In this document: positions 31,025 through 40,550 of the stretch, piece after piece
How positions within the stretch are numbered: the first letter of the stretch is position 1
Layout of the letters: every line of letters begins with the position of its first letter
NCBI GenBank assembly: GCA_023389855.1
Contig: JAEWDZ010000004.1
Coordinates: 186,001 to 250,000 of the forward strand
DNA length: 64,000 nucleotides
From: Bacteroidota bacterium
GTDB lineage: Bacteria; Bacteroidota; Bacteroidia; Bacteroidales; Porphyromonadaceae
Direction: 5' to 3'
Program-made: the position numbers and the translations under genes
Notes under the pieces: model-generated
Databases searched by the model: none
Told to the model about the DNA's origin: nothing
What the model saw: the letters and a program-made list of their open reading frames with translations, nothing else

Positions 31025-31768
31025 ATGAAAATCATACTGATAGGACATGGTCAGATGGGTAAAGCCGTGGAGCAAGAAGCGCTTTTGCAAGGGCATAGTG
31101 TGGTAGCCTATTATGACCTACAAAATAGACCTTTTATTCAGGAGAAAGATCTGCCAGATGCTGACGTATGTATAGAATTTACTTATCCTGAAGCTGCTTT
31201 GGAAAACTGTACCTACGCTCTAGATTTAGGCTATCCCGTAGTAAGTGGGACGACTGGATGGGAAACAGGTGTTGAAGAGTTGAGAGCTCGTGCCAATCGA
31301 GAAAATTTATCCTTTTTTCATGCCTCAAACTATAGTATTGGAGTAAACATCCTATATAGTCTCAATAAAAAGTTAGCCGAACTGATGAATCAAACAGACG
31401 GCTATATACCTAAAATCGAAGAAGTACACCACATCTACAAAAAAGATGCTCCTAGTGGGACTGCTATTCATCTAGCAAAGGCTTTAGTAGAAAAGTCCAA
31501 ATATGTACAAAACTGGACGTGTTTGCGCTCTGATACTAGCAATGAGGTCGATATCGAAGACCCCACAATGCTGAAGGTCTATTCCGAACGCAAAGGTGAT
31601 GTTCCTGGTATACACGAGGTATCTTACCAGAGTAGTGTAGATAAGATAAGCATTCGACATGAGGCTTTTAATAGACAAGGTCTGGCCATTGGAGTACTAT
31701 TAGCAGCCAAATATGCAACTGAACACAAGGGAGCTCTGACGATGGATATGCTCTTAGGTCTTGATTAA
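31025..31768 (+). CDS. dapB: 4-hydroxy-tetrahydrodipicolinate reductase
   Basis: A 247-residue enzyme with an N-terminal nucleotide-binding loop (LIGHGQMGKAVE), the substrate motif EVHHIYKKDAPSGTA and the conserved HASNYSIGVNI segment. It catalyses the NAD(P)H-dependent step to tetrahydrodipicolinate in lysine and diaminopimelate synthesis, feeding the cell wall. It is followed 11 bases later by lepB, so the two are likely co-transcribed. Confidence 0.95.
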   Translation: MKIILIGHGQMGKAVEQEALLQGHSVVAYYDLQNRPFIQEKDLPDADVCIEFTYPEAALENCTYALDLGYPVVSGTTGWETGVEELRARANRENLSFFHASNYSIGVNILYSLNKKLAELMNQTDGYIPKIEEVHHIYKKDAPSGTAIHLAKALVEKSKYVQNWTCLRSDTSNEVDIEDPTMLKVYSERKGDVPGIHEVSYQSSVDKISIRHEAFNRQGLAIGVLLAAKYATEHKGALTMDMLLGLD

Positions 31769-31779
31769 CCTCTTCATTT

Positions 31780-33183
31780 ATGCAAAAGACATTCAAATAC
31801 AAAAGGCAAAGCCGTACAAAACTAATTCTGGGTAGTATCGTATCCTTGCTTTTTATTTTATTTGCTATTTGGGCCGGATGGGGTTGGTTTATACTCCTAC
31901 CATTCGTGATCGATTTTTATTTTATCGGATTAATCAATTGGGATTTCTATCGAAAAATAAAAAACAAATCGCTTCGCATGGTTATTGGATGGGCTGTAGA
32001 TCTCCTATTTGCCATCATAGCTGTCACTTTTTTGAATATTTACTTTTTCCAGAATTTTATTATCCCGACATCATCGCTTGAAAAAACCCTTCTCGTGGGA
32101 GACTATCTTTTTGTAGACAAACTCACCTATGGGCCCCGTGTACCGATGACGCCTCTCTCTATACCACTTACTCACAATACTTTTATGGGTAAGAAATCGT
32201 ATAGTGATTGGCCTCACTGCAAATATCACCGTTTGAAAGGATTCAGGGATATACGGCGAAATGACATTGTTGTTTTCAACTTTCCTGCAGGTGATACGGT
32301 TCCCACTAAAGTGACCAATCCTGACTATTATACCCTCAAGCACCTCTACGGGAGAGATGCGATTTGGCAAAATCAAGATCAGTTCGGGGAAGTGATTTAT
32401 CGACCAGTAGATAAGCGCGATCACTACGTAAAGCGTTGTGTTGCTTTAGCAGGAGATACATTAGAAATAGAGGACAATACTCTGCTCATAAATGGAGAAG
32501 CACAGCCCTTTCCCAAATATGTACAGCACAATTACTTTGTCTTGGTCGATGCCCCAGGTCTTAGCGATGAGGAGCTAGACAAACTGGGCATCAGTAAAGC
32601 CGACAGAGAAAGTTGGATAATACGTGATACCGATAAGAGCAAACTGACAACTTTGGGACTAACACCCCCAGAGTCCTTTGAATCAATATTTCTCTATCAT
32701 TTCCCCTTAACAAAAAAAATGTGCGAACTATTGAATAAGGACTCTCGTGTAAGAAGCATTACAATAGAAAAGGCAAATCCAGAGGTAGCTGTTTATCCTG
32801 TAGACTATAACAACGGTTGGACGAGAGATAATTACGGTCCTATCATAATCCCTGCTCGTGGCATGACAATAGCACTAAATAAGAATAACCTTGCGCTTTA
32901 CAGACGCTGTATAGAGGCCTACGAAGGGCATTCCATAACTACCGATAATCAAGATAAGGTACTCATCGATGGGAAACCGTCTACACAATATACCTTTGCT
33001 ATGAATTATTACTTCATGCTTGGAGACAACAGGCATAACTCTGCCGACAGCCGTTTCTGGGGATTTGTACCTGAGGATCATATTGTCGGGACTCCCAGTG
33101 TCATATGGCTCTCGATTGATAAAGAACGTACCCTCTTTGATGGTAAGATTAGATTCCGACGCATGTTTCGTGTGGCAAAATAA
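31780..33183 (+). CDS. lepB: Signal peptidase I
   Basis: A 467-residue membrane protease of the long Bacteroidetes form. Two N-terminal membrane segments (LILGSIVSLLFILFAIWAGW and others) precede the catalytic part: the serine box PTSSLEKTLLVGDY (near 97-110), the lysine box YVKRCVALAGDT (near 216-227) and the C-terminal LGDNRHNSADSRFWG. A large insertion separates the lysine box from the end. It cleaves signal peptides of exported proteins, including those in the secreted island at 50.8-59.6 kb. Confidence 0.93.
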   Translation: MQKTFKYKRQSRTKLILGSIVSLLFILFAIWAGWGWFILLPFVIDFYFIGLINWDFYRKIKNKSLRMVIGWAVDLLFAIIAVTFLNIYFFQNFIIPTSSLEKTLLVGDYLFVDKLTYGPRVPMTPLSIPLTHNTFMGKKSYSDWPHCKYHRLKGFRDIRRNDIVVFNFPAGDTVPTKVTNPDYYTLKHLYGRDAIWQNQDQFGEVIYRPVDKRDHYVKRCVALAGDTLEIEDNTLLINGEAQPFPKYVQHNYFVLVDAPGLSDEELDKLGISKADRESWIIRDTDKSKLTTLGLTPPESFESIFLYHFPLTKKMCELLNKDSRVRSITIEKANPEVAVYPVDYNNGWTRDNYGPIIIPARGMTIALNKNNLALYRRCIEAYEGHSITTDNQDKVLIDGKPSTQYTFAMNYYFMLGDNRHNSADSRFWGFVPEDHIVGTPSVIWLSIDKERTLFDGKIRFRRMFRVAK

Positions 33184-33193
33184 CGATTATATG

Positions 33194-33223
33194 GAGCCTT
33201 CGCTACTTTTTAGCTGAAGGCTC
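33194..33223 (+). terminator. Terminator after lepB
   Basis: GAGCCTTC (33194-33201) pairs with GAAGGCTC (33216-33223), extended inward by GCTA/TAGC. The downstream run is short (TTCAATTT). It separates dapB-lepB from the wbqC-like gene. Confidence 0.65.
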
Positions 33224-33238
33224 TTCAATTTAAAATGT

Positions 33239-33862
33239 ATGAACGCTCCTTTATTATCCATAGCTTATGCTCCACCTCTTCCTTATTACGCTCTATTAGC
33301 AAAAGAAAGATGCATCATAGAAATACATGAACACTATCTAAAGCAGACATTCCGAAATCGCTGCATAATCAATACACCCAAAGGACTCCAGGCACTTATT
33401 ATACCAGTTGAAAAAGGAGCGTCCAATCAATGTCCTATAAAAGAAGTACGTATCGCCACACATGATAATTGGCAACATCAACATTTGCAGGCCCTGAAAA
33501 CTAGCTATGGAGCGACTCCCTATTTTGAGTATTATATTGATGATATCACACATCTGTATAAAAATAGATACCCATTTCTTATAGACTTCAACTTAGCATT
33601 AATAGAAATGCTTGCTCGTTTATGTCATTTATCTCTTGATATTCAGCTTTCCGAAAAGTTTACTCCTCCAAACAATGCCGAAAGGGATTACCGATACTTT
33701 TTCCATCCAAAAGGAGAGGCGAAAACCGATCTCTTTATGTTACCTCCGTACTATCAAATAAATGGAAAAGTATCTCCTCCTCAGAAAAATATCAGTATTT
33801 ATGATCTTTTATTTCAGTTAGGGCCGGAAGTAAACCTCTACTTTGCTTCTCTGTCAACTTGA
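33239..33862 (+). CDS. WbqC-like family protein
   Basis: A 207-residue protein matching the WbqC family (APPLPYYALLAKERCIIEIH, then HYLKQTFRNRC near 32-42; ALKTSYGATPYFEYY near 86-100). Members are found in surface polysaccharide loci and near lepB in Bacteroidales. The reaction is unknown. It is transcribed toward dnaA. Confidence 0.85.
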   Translation: MNAPLLSIAYAPPLPYYALLAKERCIIEIHEHYLKQTFRNRCIINTPKGLQALIIPVEKGASNQCPIKEVRIATHDNWQHQHLQALKTSYGATPYFEYYIDDITHLYKNRYPFLIDFNLALIEMLARLCHLSLDIQLSEKFTPPNNAERDYRYFFHPKGEAKTDLFMLPPYYQINGKVSPPQKNISIYDLLFQLGPEVNLYFASLST

Positions 33863-34273
33863 CACAATTCATTTAGAATAATTCTAAATTTAAAGCGAAT
33901 AGAAAAATAGCTGTTTTCACATCTCTATTGATTGGAATATATAGTAGTTAGCGGATAACAATATAAGAAAAAGAAAAGTTTTCACGTTCAAAACAAAAAA
34001 TCATCTCATTATTATTCAGAGTATTACAGAAACATTACCATAATAGAGGACTCTTTTTTTTACTAAATCCTTTATGTTCGCAAAATTACGGAACAAAGTT
34101 ATCGACAAGTCATTTTGGCTAATTTTTTTCTTCGATAATAATCCATTAATTTTGCACCCAACAAATCAAAATCTTATCGTATGAGTATCGCTTCATCCAT
34201 TCTGATACCATACTTTTCGGGAAGATCTTGACGAGTATACAATAAACTACTAAAAAACGAGGATTAAAGGAAT
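33863..34273. other. AT-rich region upstream of dnaA
   Basis: No gene is seen in these 411 bases. The stretch is very AT-rich. It contains TTATCGACA (34099-34107), one mismatch from the DnaA box TTATCCACA, and TTATCCGCT on the minus strand near 33953-33961. TAATTTTG at 34147-34154 could be a -7 element of the dnaA promoter. Autoregulation by DnaA, or part of an origin, are both possible. Confidence 0.45.
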
Positions 34274-35710
34274 ATGGCAAATCCGTATAATACTTCATTA
34301 ACCTATAGCAATGAATACTTAGCTTCAGATCAACATGATGTGAAGCAAGTATGGAATAGCTGTATGGTAATCCTCGAACAACTGCTTGAAGCCAAGCAGA
34401 TAGACACGTGGATTCGCCCTATTGTACCCCTTCGTTTAGAGGGGAAGATGATTACCATAGGTGTTCCTACCTTATTTTTTGCTGAACGCATAGAAGAAAC
34501 ATTTGCCATTGCTGTTTCAAAAGCTCTCTCTGATGTTCTAGGAGCAGGAGCACGCCTTCGATATGAGGTAAATGTGGATAGTACAGCCGCAGATAGCAGT
34601 GCTGCCCGTATGAGTGTAACCAGCAATGAAATAAAAGGACAGAGCATTCAGAATATGGACGACGAGCGACTTGCTCATCTAGGAGCTGCTTGTCACTTAG
34701 TACCTAATTATACTTTCGATCGCTTTGTCGGCAGTGTTAGCAACGATACCGCAAGAACACTTGCTATGCGCTTATGCGATATTCATGGAGACAGTGCTAT
34801 CAATCCGTTTTTCATTTATGGAGCACCAGGGGTAGGCAAAACGCATCTCATCAATGCAATAGGATGGCAGATTTTACGTAAAAACCCCCAGTTAAAAGTG
34901 CTATATATCTCTGCTGATAACTTTATACAGCAGTTCACTAGTGCTTCATGTAACCATAAAACAGCGGAGTTCACAAAATTCTATCGCAACGTCGATATCC
35001 TTTTAATTGACGATATACAGTCGTTGATAGGCAAATCGAAAACGCAAACAGTATTTTTCCAGATATTCAATCACCTCTATTTGCTGGGTAAGCAGATTAT
35101 CTTCACCTGCGATAAACCGCCAAGTGAACTACACGGCATGGAAGAACGCTTACTTTCGCGCATCGCAGGAAGTTGTATTACTTATATTGAAAGACCCGAT
35201 GAAGCTCTTCGAAGGGAGATCTTATACCGAAAGATGGAGGAAAATGGAGTCACGCTATCAGAAGACATAATTGACTTTATTGTCAAAAGTGTAACGACAA
35301 GCCTAAGAGAGCTGGAAGGTGCTTTGAATACGCTTATGGTCAACTCTTTGGTATGCAAACGAGAAATAACACTCCGTTTTGCACAAGAGATGCTTCGACA
35401 AATTATTAAAAAAGATCGCTGTGAAGTAACATCAGACATCATCATCAAAGAGATATCCGCACATCTCCATGTTTCTATTGATGATATCAAGAGTAACTCA
35501 CGAAAACAAGAGTTGGTGCAAGCGCGCCAGATCATTATGTACATGCTAAAGAAACATACCGACGAATCGTATGCAGCCATAGGCATGATGCTTGGAAAAA
35601 GAACGCACACTACCGTTGTTCATGGTTGCCAGACAATTCAAGAACAACTCAAAATAAATCCTCTTATCAAGGATACGATAAACTCCGTCGAACGAAAATT
35701 AATGCTTTAA
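34274..35710 (+). CDS. dnaA: Chromosomal replication initiator DnaA
   Basis: A 478-residue protein with all four DnaA domains: I (about 20-95), a linker, the AAA+ domain with Walker A GAPGVGKTHL (near 184-193), Walker B ILLIDDIQSL (near 245-254), and domain IV with the DNA-binding signature GKRTHTTVVHGCQTI (near 440-455). It binds DnaA boxes, opens the origin and loads DnaB. AGGATTAAAGGA before the ATG is a possible ribosome site. Confidence 0.96.
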   Translation: MANPYNTSLTYSNEYLASDQHDVKQVWNSCMVILEQLLEAKQIDTWIRPIVPLRLEGKMITIGVPTLFFAERIEETFAIAVSKALSDVLGAGARLRYEVNVDSTAADSSAARMSVTSNEIKGQSIQNMDDERLAHLGAACHLVPNYTFDRFVGSVSNDTARTLAMRLCDIHGDSAINPFFIYGAPGVGKTHLINAIGWQILRKNPQLKVLYISADNFIQQFTSASCNHKTAEFTKFYRNVDILLIDDIQSLIGKSKTQTVFFQIFNHLYLLGKQIIFTCDKPPSELHGMEERLLSRIAGSCITYIERPDEALRREILYRKMEENGVTLSEDIIDFIVKSVTTSLRELEGALNTLMVNSLVCKREITLRFAQEMLRQIIKKDRCEVTSDIIIKEISAHLHVSIDDIKSNSRKQELVQARQIIMYMLKKHTDESYAAIGMMLGKRTHTTVVHGCQTIQEQLKINPLIKDTINSVERKLML

Positions 35711-35718
35711 AAGATGGC

Positions 35719-35748
35719 GGGCCTTTGAAAAAAAGGCCCATTTTTTTT
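35719..35748 (+). terminator. dnaA terminator
   Basis: GGGCCTTT (35719-35726), 5-base loop, AAAGGCCC (35732-35739), then A and eight T residues. A classic Rho-independent terminator 8 bases after the dnaA stop. Confidence 0.88.
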
Positions 35749-35768
35749 CAATGTTCGAGCAGGTGGAT

Positions 35769-35799
35769 TTGGTCATATTTTCATTTTTATGTATCTTTG
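35769..35799 (+). promoter_or_regulatory. gapA promoter
   Basis: TTG at 35769-35771, 20 bases, TATCTTTG at 35792-35799: a perfect Bacteroidetes promoter 65 bases before the gapA ATG. Confidence 0.85.
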
Positions 35800-35863
35800 T
35801 CACTGAAATTAAAACCAGCTTCTTACACCCATAGAAGCACAGTATAAGTAATTATTTTTAGAC

Positions 35864-36868
35864 ATGACAAAAGTTGGTATCAATGGATTTGGGCGCATTG
35901 GTCGCCTTGTTTTTAGGGCTTCTCTTCTTAGAAAAGATTTGGAGGTCGTAGCTATCAACGACCTGATAGATGTAGACTACATGGCTTACATGCTTAAATA
36001 CGACTCTGTACATGGAAAATTTGACGGTACGGTAGAGGTTAAGGATGGGATGCTAGTCGTAAATGGTAAAAGTATCCGTGTAACTGCTGAAAAAGACCCT
36101 GCTGATATCAATTGGGGTGCTGTTGGCGTTGAATACGTCATTGAGTCTACAGGACGCTTTCTTACAAAAGAACTAAGTCAGGGACACATTCAAGCTGGAG
36201 CGAAGTACGTGGTAATGTCCGCTCCTTCTAAGGACGATACTCCGATGTTTGTTACAGGAGTGAACTTAGACACATACCAAAAGGGAACCCAATTTGTTTC
36301 CAATGCTAGCTGCACAACGAACTGCTTGGCTCCCATGGTAAAGGTGATCAACGATAATTTCGGTATCGAAATGGGCCTTATGACTACTGTGCATGCAGCT
36401 ACTGCTACGCAAAAAACAGTTGACTCGCCAAGCCTCAAAGATTGGCGTGGAGGACGATCTGCAATAGGGAATATTATCCCCTCTTCTACCGGAGCGGCAA
36501 AGGCTGTAGGAAAGGTTATTCCCGAACTTAATGGTAAATTGACGGGGATGTCGTTCCGCGTTCCGACTATGGATGTTTCTGTTGTAGACCTTACTGTACA
36601 ACTAAAGAATGGAGCTAGCTACGAAGAAATTTGTAGTGCTATGAAAAAAGCTGCCGAAAATGACAAAAACGACGTTATAGGCTACGTGGATGAAATGGTC
36701 GTATCTACGGATTTTGAAGGCGATCATAGGACTTGTATTTTCGATGCTAATGCAGGTATTGCCCTTACCGACAAGTTCGTTAAATTGGTAGCTTGGTACG
36801 ACAATGAGTGGGGCTACTCTAATAAGATCCTTTGCCTTGTTGCCCACATGGCTACTGTCAACCAATAA
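35864..36868 (+). CDS. gapA: Glyceraldehyde-3-phosphate dehydrogenase (type I)
   Basis: A 334-residue glycolytic enzyme. N-terminal NAD motif GINGFGRIGRLVFR, catalytic cysteine near residue 150 in SNASCTTNCLAP, and C-terminal WYDNEWGYSNK. It oxidises glyceraldehyde 3-phosphate with NAD and phosphate. It stands alone with its own promoter and a following hairpin region. Confidence 0.97.
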   Translation: MTKVGINGFGRIGRLVFRASLLRKDLEVVAINDLIDVDYMAYMLKYDSVHGKFDGTVEVKDGMLVVNGKSIRVTAEKDPADINWGAVGVEYVIESTGRFLTKELSQGHIQAGAKYVVMSAPSKDDTPMFVTGVNLDTYQKGTQFVSNASCTTNCLAPMVKVINDNFGIEMGLMTTVHAATATQKTVDSPSLKDWRGGRSAIGNIIPSSTGAAKAVGKVIPELNGKLTGMSFRVPTMDVSVVDLTVQLKNGASYEEICSAMKKAAENDKNDVIGYVDEMVVSTDFEGDHRTCIFDANAGIALTDKFVKLVAWYDNEWGYSNKILCLVAHMATVNQ

Positions 36869-36879
36869 ATAGAATATAT

Positions 36880-36947
36880 AATTGGTGATTATTACCAATT
36901 ATGATACAATTTAGGAGGCTATGGTGTATCGCTACCCTGTAGCCTCC
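36880..36947 (+). terminator. Hairpins after gapA
   Basis: Two hairpins follow gapA: AATTGGT/ACCAATT (36880-36900) and GGAGGCTA/TAGCCTCC (36914-36947). Neither has a strong T-run, so they may stabilise the mRNA end as much as terminate it. Confidence 0.5.
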
Positions 36948-37019
36948 ACTCTAATAATCCTTGTTAGATCCTACAATATAATAAAAGTCGACTTCCATCT
37001 TTTTGTACAATATCTCAAA

Positions 37020-38042
37020 ATGACGCTAAAAGAAAAAATAGATTCACTGAAGAGTGAAATTGCGGCTGTCACGGCAAATTCATTAGAGGAAGCAGAAGCC
37101 CTACGTATAGAATTTCTCAGCAAAAAAGGCAAGGTATCTCTCCTTTTCAATGAATTCAAATCTTTATCTCCCGAAGAAAAAAAGATGTACGGAGCTGCAA
37201 TTAATGAAATCAAAAATCTTGCATCAGAAAAGATACAAGAATTGAAAGATTCTTTCAGCCGTGCTGACAGTATTCAGACTATAGACCTTTCACGCACTGC
37301 AGAACCAGTACTTCTAGGTTCGCGTCATCCTATTTCGCTGGTTCGTCGTGAGGTATGTGATATTTTCTCACGATTAGGCTTTAGCATAGCATTAGGACAA
37401 GAGATAGAAGACGACTATCACGTATTTTCAGCACTCAATTTTGCTGACGACCACCCTGCTCGCGATATGCAGGATACTTTTTTTATCGCCAACAAGCCAG
37501 AGATACTTCTTCGCACACACACTTCGTCTGTGCAAGTAAGAGTTATGGAGCAGCAGAAACCACCTATTCGTGTTATCTGTCCAGGTCGCGTATACCGTAA
37601 TGAAGCCATTTCTGCCAGAGCTCACTGCTTCTTCCATCAAATCGAAGGTTTGTATATAGACAAGAATGTGTCGTTTACCGACTTAAAAGAAGTACTACTT
37701 TTCTTTGCACGTGAATTTTTTGGTCCTGACACCCAAATTCGCCTAAGGCCTAGCTATTTCCCCTTTACAGAACCATCTGCCGAAATGGATGTTTCTTGTA
37801 ATATATGTGGCGGTGAAGGGTGCGGTTTCTGCAAACACACGGGATGGGTCGAAATCCTTGGATGCGGAATGGTAGACCCTGCGGTACTTGAATGCAATGG
37901 CATAGATCCCAACGTATACAGTGGATATGCTTTCGGACTCGGAGTAGAACGTATGACGAATCTTAAATATCGAGCGAAAGACCTTCGTATGTTCTCGGAA
38001 AATGACAAGCGTTTTCTAACGCTTTTTAATGGAGTTCATTAA
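37020..38042 (+). CDS. pheS: Phenylalanine--tRNA ligase alpha subunit
   Basis: From the ATG at 37020 (MTLKEKIDSLKSEIAAVTAN) the product is 340 residues, normal for PheS. A frame from 36921 adds 33 unlike residues. It has an N-terminal coiled coil (about 1-90) and a class II core with motif 2 RVYRNEAISARAHCFFHQIE and motif 3 GLGVERM near the end. It pairs with PheT, not present here, to charge tRNA-Phe. Confidence 0.95.
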   Translation: MTLKEKIDSLKSEIAAVTANSLEEAEALRIEFLSKKGKVSLLFNEFKSLSPEEKKMYGAAINEIKNLASEKIQELKDSFSRADSIQTIDLSRTAEPVLLGSRHPISLVRREVCDIFSRLGFSIALGQEIEDDYHVFSALNFADDHPARDMQDTFFIANKPEILLRTHTSSVQVRVMEQQKPPIRVICPGRVYRNEAISARAHCFFHQIEGLYIDKNVSFTDLKEVLLFFAREFFGPDTQIRLRPSYFPFTEPSAEMDVSCNICGGEGCGFCKHTGWVEILGCGMVDPAVLECNGIDPNVYSGYAFGLGVERMTNLKYRAKDLRMFSENDKRFLTLFNGVH

Positions 38043-38064
38043 CCAAGCATATTTTGAACCAAAG

Positions 38065-38098
38065 AAACTCCTTTTCTGAACGTATAGAAAAGGAGTTT
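38065..38098 (+). terminator. pheS terminator
   Basis: AAACTCCTTTTCT (38065-38077) and AGAAAAGGAGTTT (38086-38098) form a perfect 13-bp stem with an 8-base loop and a short T-run. It ends only 9 bases before the nth start. Confidence 0.8.
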
Positions 38099-38107
38099 TA
38101 CTATATT

Positions 38108-38800
38108 ATGACAATTAAAGAAAGATACCAAGGCGTCCTCCAAACTTTCCAGGAAATAATGCCTGAGGCAACTACCGAGCTTATATACTCGAATGCATAT
38201 GAACTTTTAGTGGCAGTAATGCTCTCAGCTCAATGCACCGATAAGAGAGTAAATACGGTCACACCGGCTCTATTTAAAGCATTTCCTACTGTCCATCAGC
38301 TCGCCAAAGCATCTATCGACGACATTTTATATTTTATAGCATCGATAAGTTATCCCAACAGTAAAGCCAAGCATTTACAACAAATGGCCCAGAAGGTTGT
38401 TTGCGACTTCCATGGAGAAATTCCTTCTAGCCGGGAAGAACTAATGCTACTGCCTGGCGTGGGTAGAAAAACGGCGAATGTAATGCTAATTGTCTATTTT
38501 GGAGAGCCTGCGATGCCAGTGGATACTCATGTATTTAGAGTAAGTGAACGCATAGGACTAACACGAGGGGCTAAGAATCCTGATCAAAGCGAGCGTCAGC
38601 TTCTTCAGCATATTCCTGCTTCATATCTAGCAAAGGCCCACCATTGGCTCATATTGCATGGACGTTACGTATGCAAGGCACAAAAGCCTCAATGCAAGAC
38701 ATGTCCCGTCGACAAATACTGTAAGTATTACAACAAGAATATAAAAAAGAAAATTCCCTATCTTTATCGAACAGACAAAAACAGGGAACAAAAAGATTAA
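38108..38800 (+). CDS. nth: Endonuclease III
   Basis: From the ATG at 38108 the product is 230 residues; an earlier in-frame ATG at 38054 would put the pheS terminator inside the gene. Helix-hairpin-helix LLPGVGRKTANVML contains the catalytic Lys, and PVDTHVFRV the catalytic Asp. The C-terminal cysteines (VCKAQKPQCKTCPVDKYC) hold the 4Fe-4S cluster. It removes oxidised pyrimidines from DNA. Confidence 0.94.
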   Translation: MTIKERYQGVLQTFQEIMPEATTELIYSNAYELLVAVMLSAQCTDKRVNTVTPALFKAFPTVHQLAKASIDDILYFIASISYPNSKAKHLQQMAQKVVCDFHGEIPSSREELMLLPGVGRKTANVMLIVYFGEPAMPVDTHVFRVSERIGLTRGAKNPDQSERQLLQHIPASYLAKAHHWLILHGRYVCKAQKPQCKTCPVDKYCKYYNKNIKKKIPYLYRTDKNREQKD

Positions 38801-38816
38801 TTGAAAAACTTACAAG

Positions 38817-38898
38817 TGCGACCAGAGGGACTCGAACCCTCACGCCTTGCGGCAATAGATCCTAAGTCTATCGTGTATACCAATTTCACCACGGTCGC
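38817..38898 (-). tRNA. tRNA-Leu (anticodon TAG)
   Basis: On the minus strand GCGACCG at the 5' end pairs with the TGGTCGC acceptor arm at the 3' end. The anticodon loop is CTTAGGA (anticodon UAG). A long variable arm (GCCGCAAGGC) and the T-loop GGTTCGAGTCC are present. Length is 82 bases without the CCA, which is not encoded. CAAAGGTA at 38913-38920 is the reverse of a TACCTTTG -7 element, giving a promoter close upstream. Confidence 0.95.
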
Positions 38899-39187
38899 TT
38901 TCGTAGCTTCTGCAAAGGTAAGTATTTTTTCTGAAACTATCACCATCTTCAAAATATTTTTGTGTATTTTTTTTCGCAAGAAACACTTAAAGGCAACCGT
39001 GCAATCATAAAAAATATGGAGCAGGCATCCTGTCAATCTCAAGAGGTGTAGGTATTATATAGCCACCCTATCCATAGGAATACAGGATCAACCCACAAAT
39101 GTAGCGAGTTGCATCTATATTCTTCCTATATTCCCTTTTTTTTTGTACCTTTACAAAAGAGTATAAACATATTAAACACTGATCGTT
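38899..39187. other. Intergenic gap, tRNA-Leu to M20 dipeptidase
   Basis: These 289 bases hold no gene. They contain the minus-strand tRNA -7 element at 38913-38920 and, at 39147-39154, TACCTTTA, a near match to a plus-strand -7 element 33 bases before the dipeptidase ATG. Nothing else stands out. Confidence 0.5.
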
Positions 39188-40546
39188 ATGACTTCTCCTA
39201 AAGAGTATATTGAACAACATCGTGAAGAACTTCTACAAGAGCTTTTTGACGCATTAAGAATACCTAGTATAAGTTCACAAAGTGAACACAAGCCGGATAT
39301 GCTGCGTATGGCAGAATACTGGAAGAAATACCTCATCAAAATCGGTATGCCCGAAGTTGAGATTTTCTCAACCCCAGGCAACCCAGTAGTATATGCAAAA
39401 CGCATTATTGACCCTAAGGCTAAAACGATCCTTGTGTATGGGCATTACGATGTAATGCCTGTAGAGCCTATTGAACTTTGGGAAAGTAAACCTTTCGAGC
39501 CCGAGGTACGAAACGGTAGAATATATGCGCGAGGTGCAGATGACGATAAGGGTCAAAGTTTCACACAACTTGCGGGCCTTAAGACAGCATTGGCCTTAGG
39601 ATGGGTTAAGTGTAATGTAAAAATCATTTTGGAAGGAGAAGAAGAAATAGGATCCATACACCTAGAAGATTTCTGCATTGCCCACAAAGAAATGTTGCAA
39701 GCAGATGTCATACTAGTAAGCGATACCAGTATGCTTGCTACTGATGTACCCTCTATTACAAGTGGACTTCGCGGTCTATCATATCTGGAAATAGAAGTTA
39801 CAGGACCAGACCACGATCTCCACTCTGGACACTACGGGGGAGCCGTAGCCAACCCGCTCAACGTACTCTGTAAGATGATTGCTGATGTTCAGGACGAAAA
39901 CGGGCGCATAACCATACCAGGCTTTTACGACGATGTATTACCGTTAGAACAAGAGGAACGCGATATGATCGCCCAGATCCCCTATGACGAGGAATCGTAT
40001 AAAAAGGAAATTGGCGTGAAGGAACTTTTTGGTGAAAAGGGGTTTCACACATTGGAAAGAAATAGTTGTCGTCCCAGTTTTGATCTCTGTGGGATCTGGG
40101 GAGGTTACACTGGAGAAGGCGCGAAAACGGTACTACCATCCAAAGCAACTGCGAAGTTTTCATCCCGCCTAGTTGCGAATCAAGATTTTCACAAGATAAA
40201 CCAATTGTTTGTAGACTACTTTGAAAAAGTTGCCCCTCCTTATGTTAGTGTAAAGGTGACACCTCTTCATGGTGGAGAAGCCTTTATTTGTCCATTGGAT
40301 CTCCCTGAATACAAAGTAGTGGAAAATGCTATTGAAAAAGTGTTTGGCAAGCGCCCCTTATCGGTAAGAAGTGGTGGAAGTATTCCGATCATTGCAGCAT
40401 TCGAACGTGTTCTGGGGCTAAAGAGCATACTTATGGGTTTCGGGCTCGGAGCCGATGCCATCCACTCCCCTAACGAAAACTTTCCGCTTGAGATGCTATT
40501 CAAAGGTATTGAAACCGTAGCAGAATTCTATCATATATACGAATAA
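39188..40546 (+). CDS. M20-family metallo-dipeptidase
   Basis: A 452-residue zinc peptidase of the M20 family. Metal and catalytic motifs are YGHYDVMPVEP, ARGADDDKGQ, EGEEEIGS and the C-terminal GLGADAIHSPNENF. A dimerisation insert lies near residues 190-300. It hydrolyses dipeptides or acyl-amino acids. Cytosolic (no signal peptide). It is followed after 4 bases by the amidohydrolase gene, forming an operon. Confidence 0.92.
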   Translation: MTSPKEYIEQHREELLQELFDALRIPSISSQSEHKPDMLRMAEYWKKYLIKIGMPEVEIFSTPGNPVVYAKRIIDPKAKTILVYGHYDVMPVEPIELWESKPFEPEVRNGRIYARGADDDKGQSFTQLAGLKTALALGWVKCNVKIILEGEEEIGSIHLEDFCIAHKEMLQADVILVSDTSMLATDVPSITSGLRGLSYLEIEVTGPDHDLHSGHYGGAVANPLNVLCKMIADVQDENGRITIPGFYDDVLPLEQEERDMIAQIPYDEESYKKEIGVKELFGEKGFHTLERNSCRPSFDLCGIWGGYTGEGAKTVLPSKATAKFSSRLVANQDFHKINQLFVDYFEKVAPPYVSVKVTPLHGGEAFICPLDLPEYKVVENAIEKVFGKRPLSVRSGGSIPIIAAFERVLGLKSILMGFGLGADAIHSPNENFPLEMLFKGIETVAEFYHIYE

Positions 40547-40550
40547 ATAG

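Noticed and set aside
33951..33964. GCGGATAACAAT resembling the lac operator
   Set aside because: A 12-base match with no LacI or lac genes nearby; more likely chance or a weak DnaA box.
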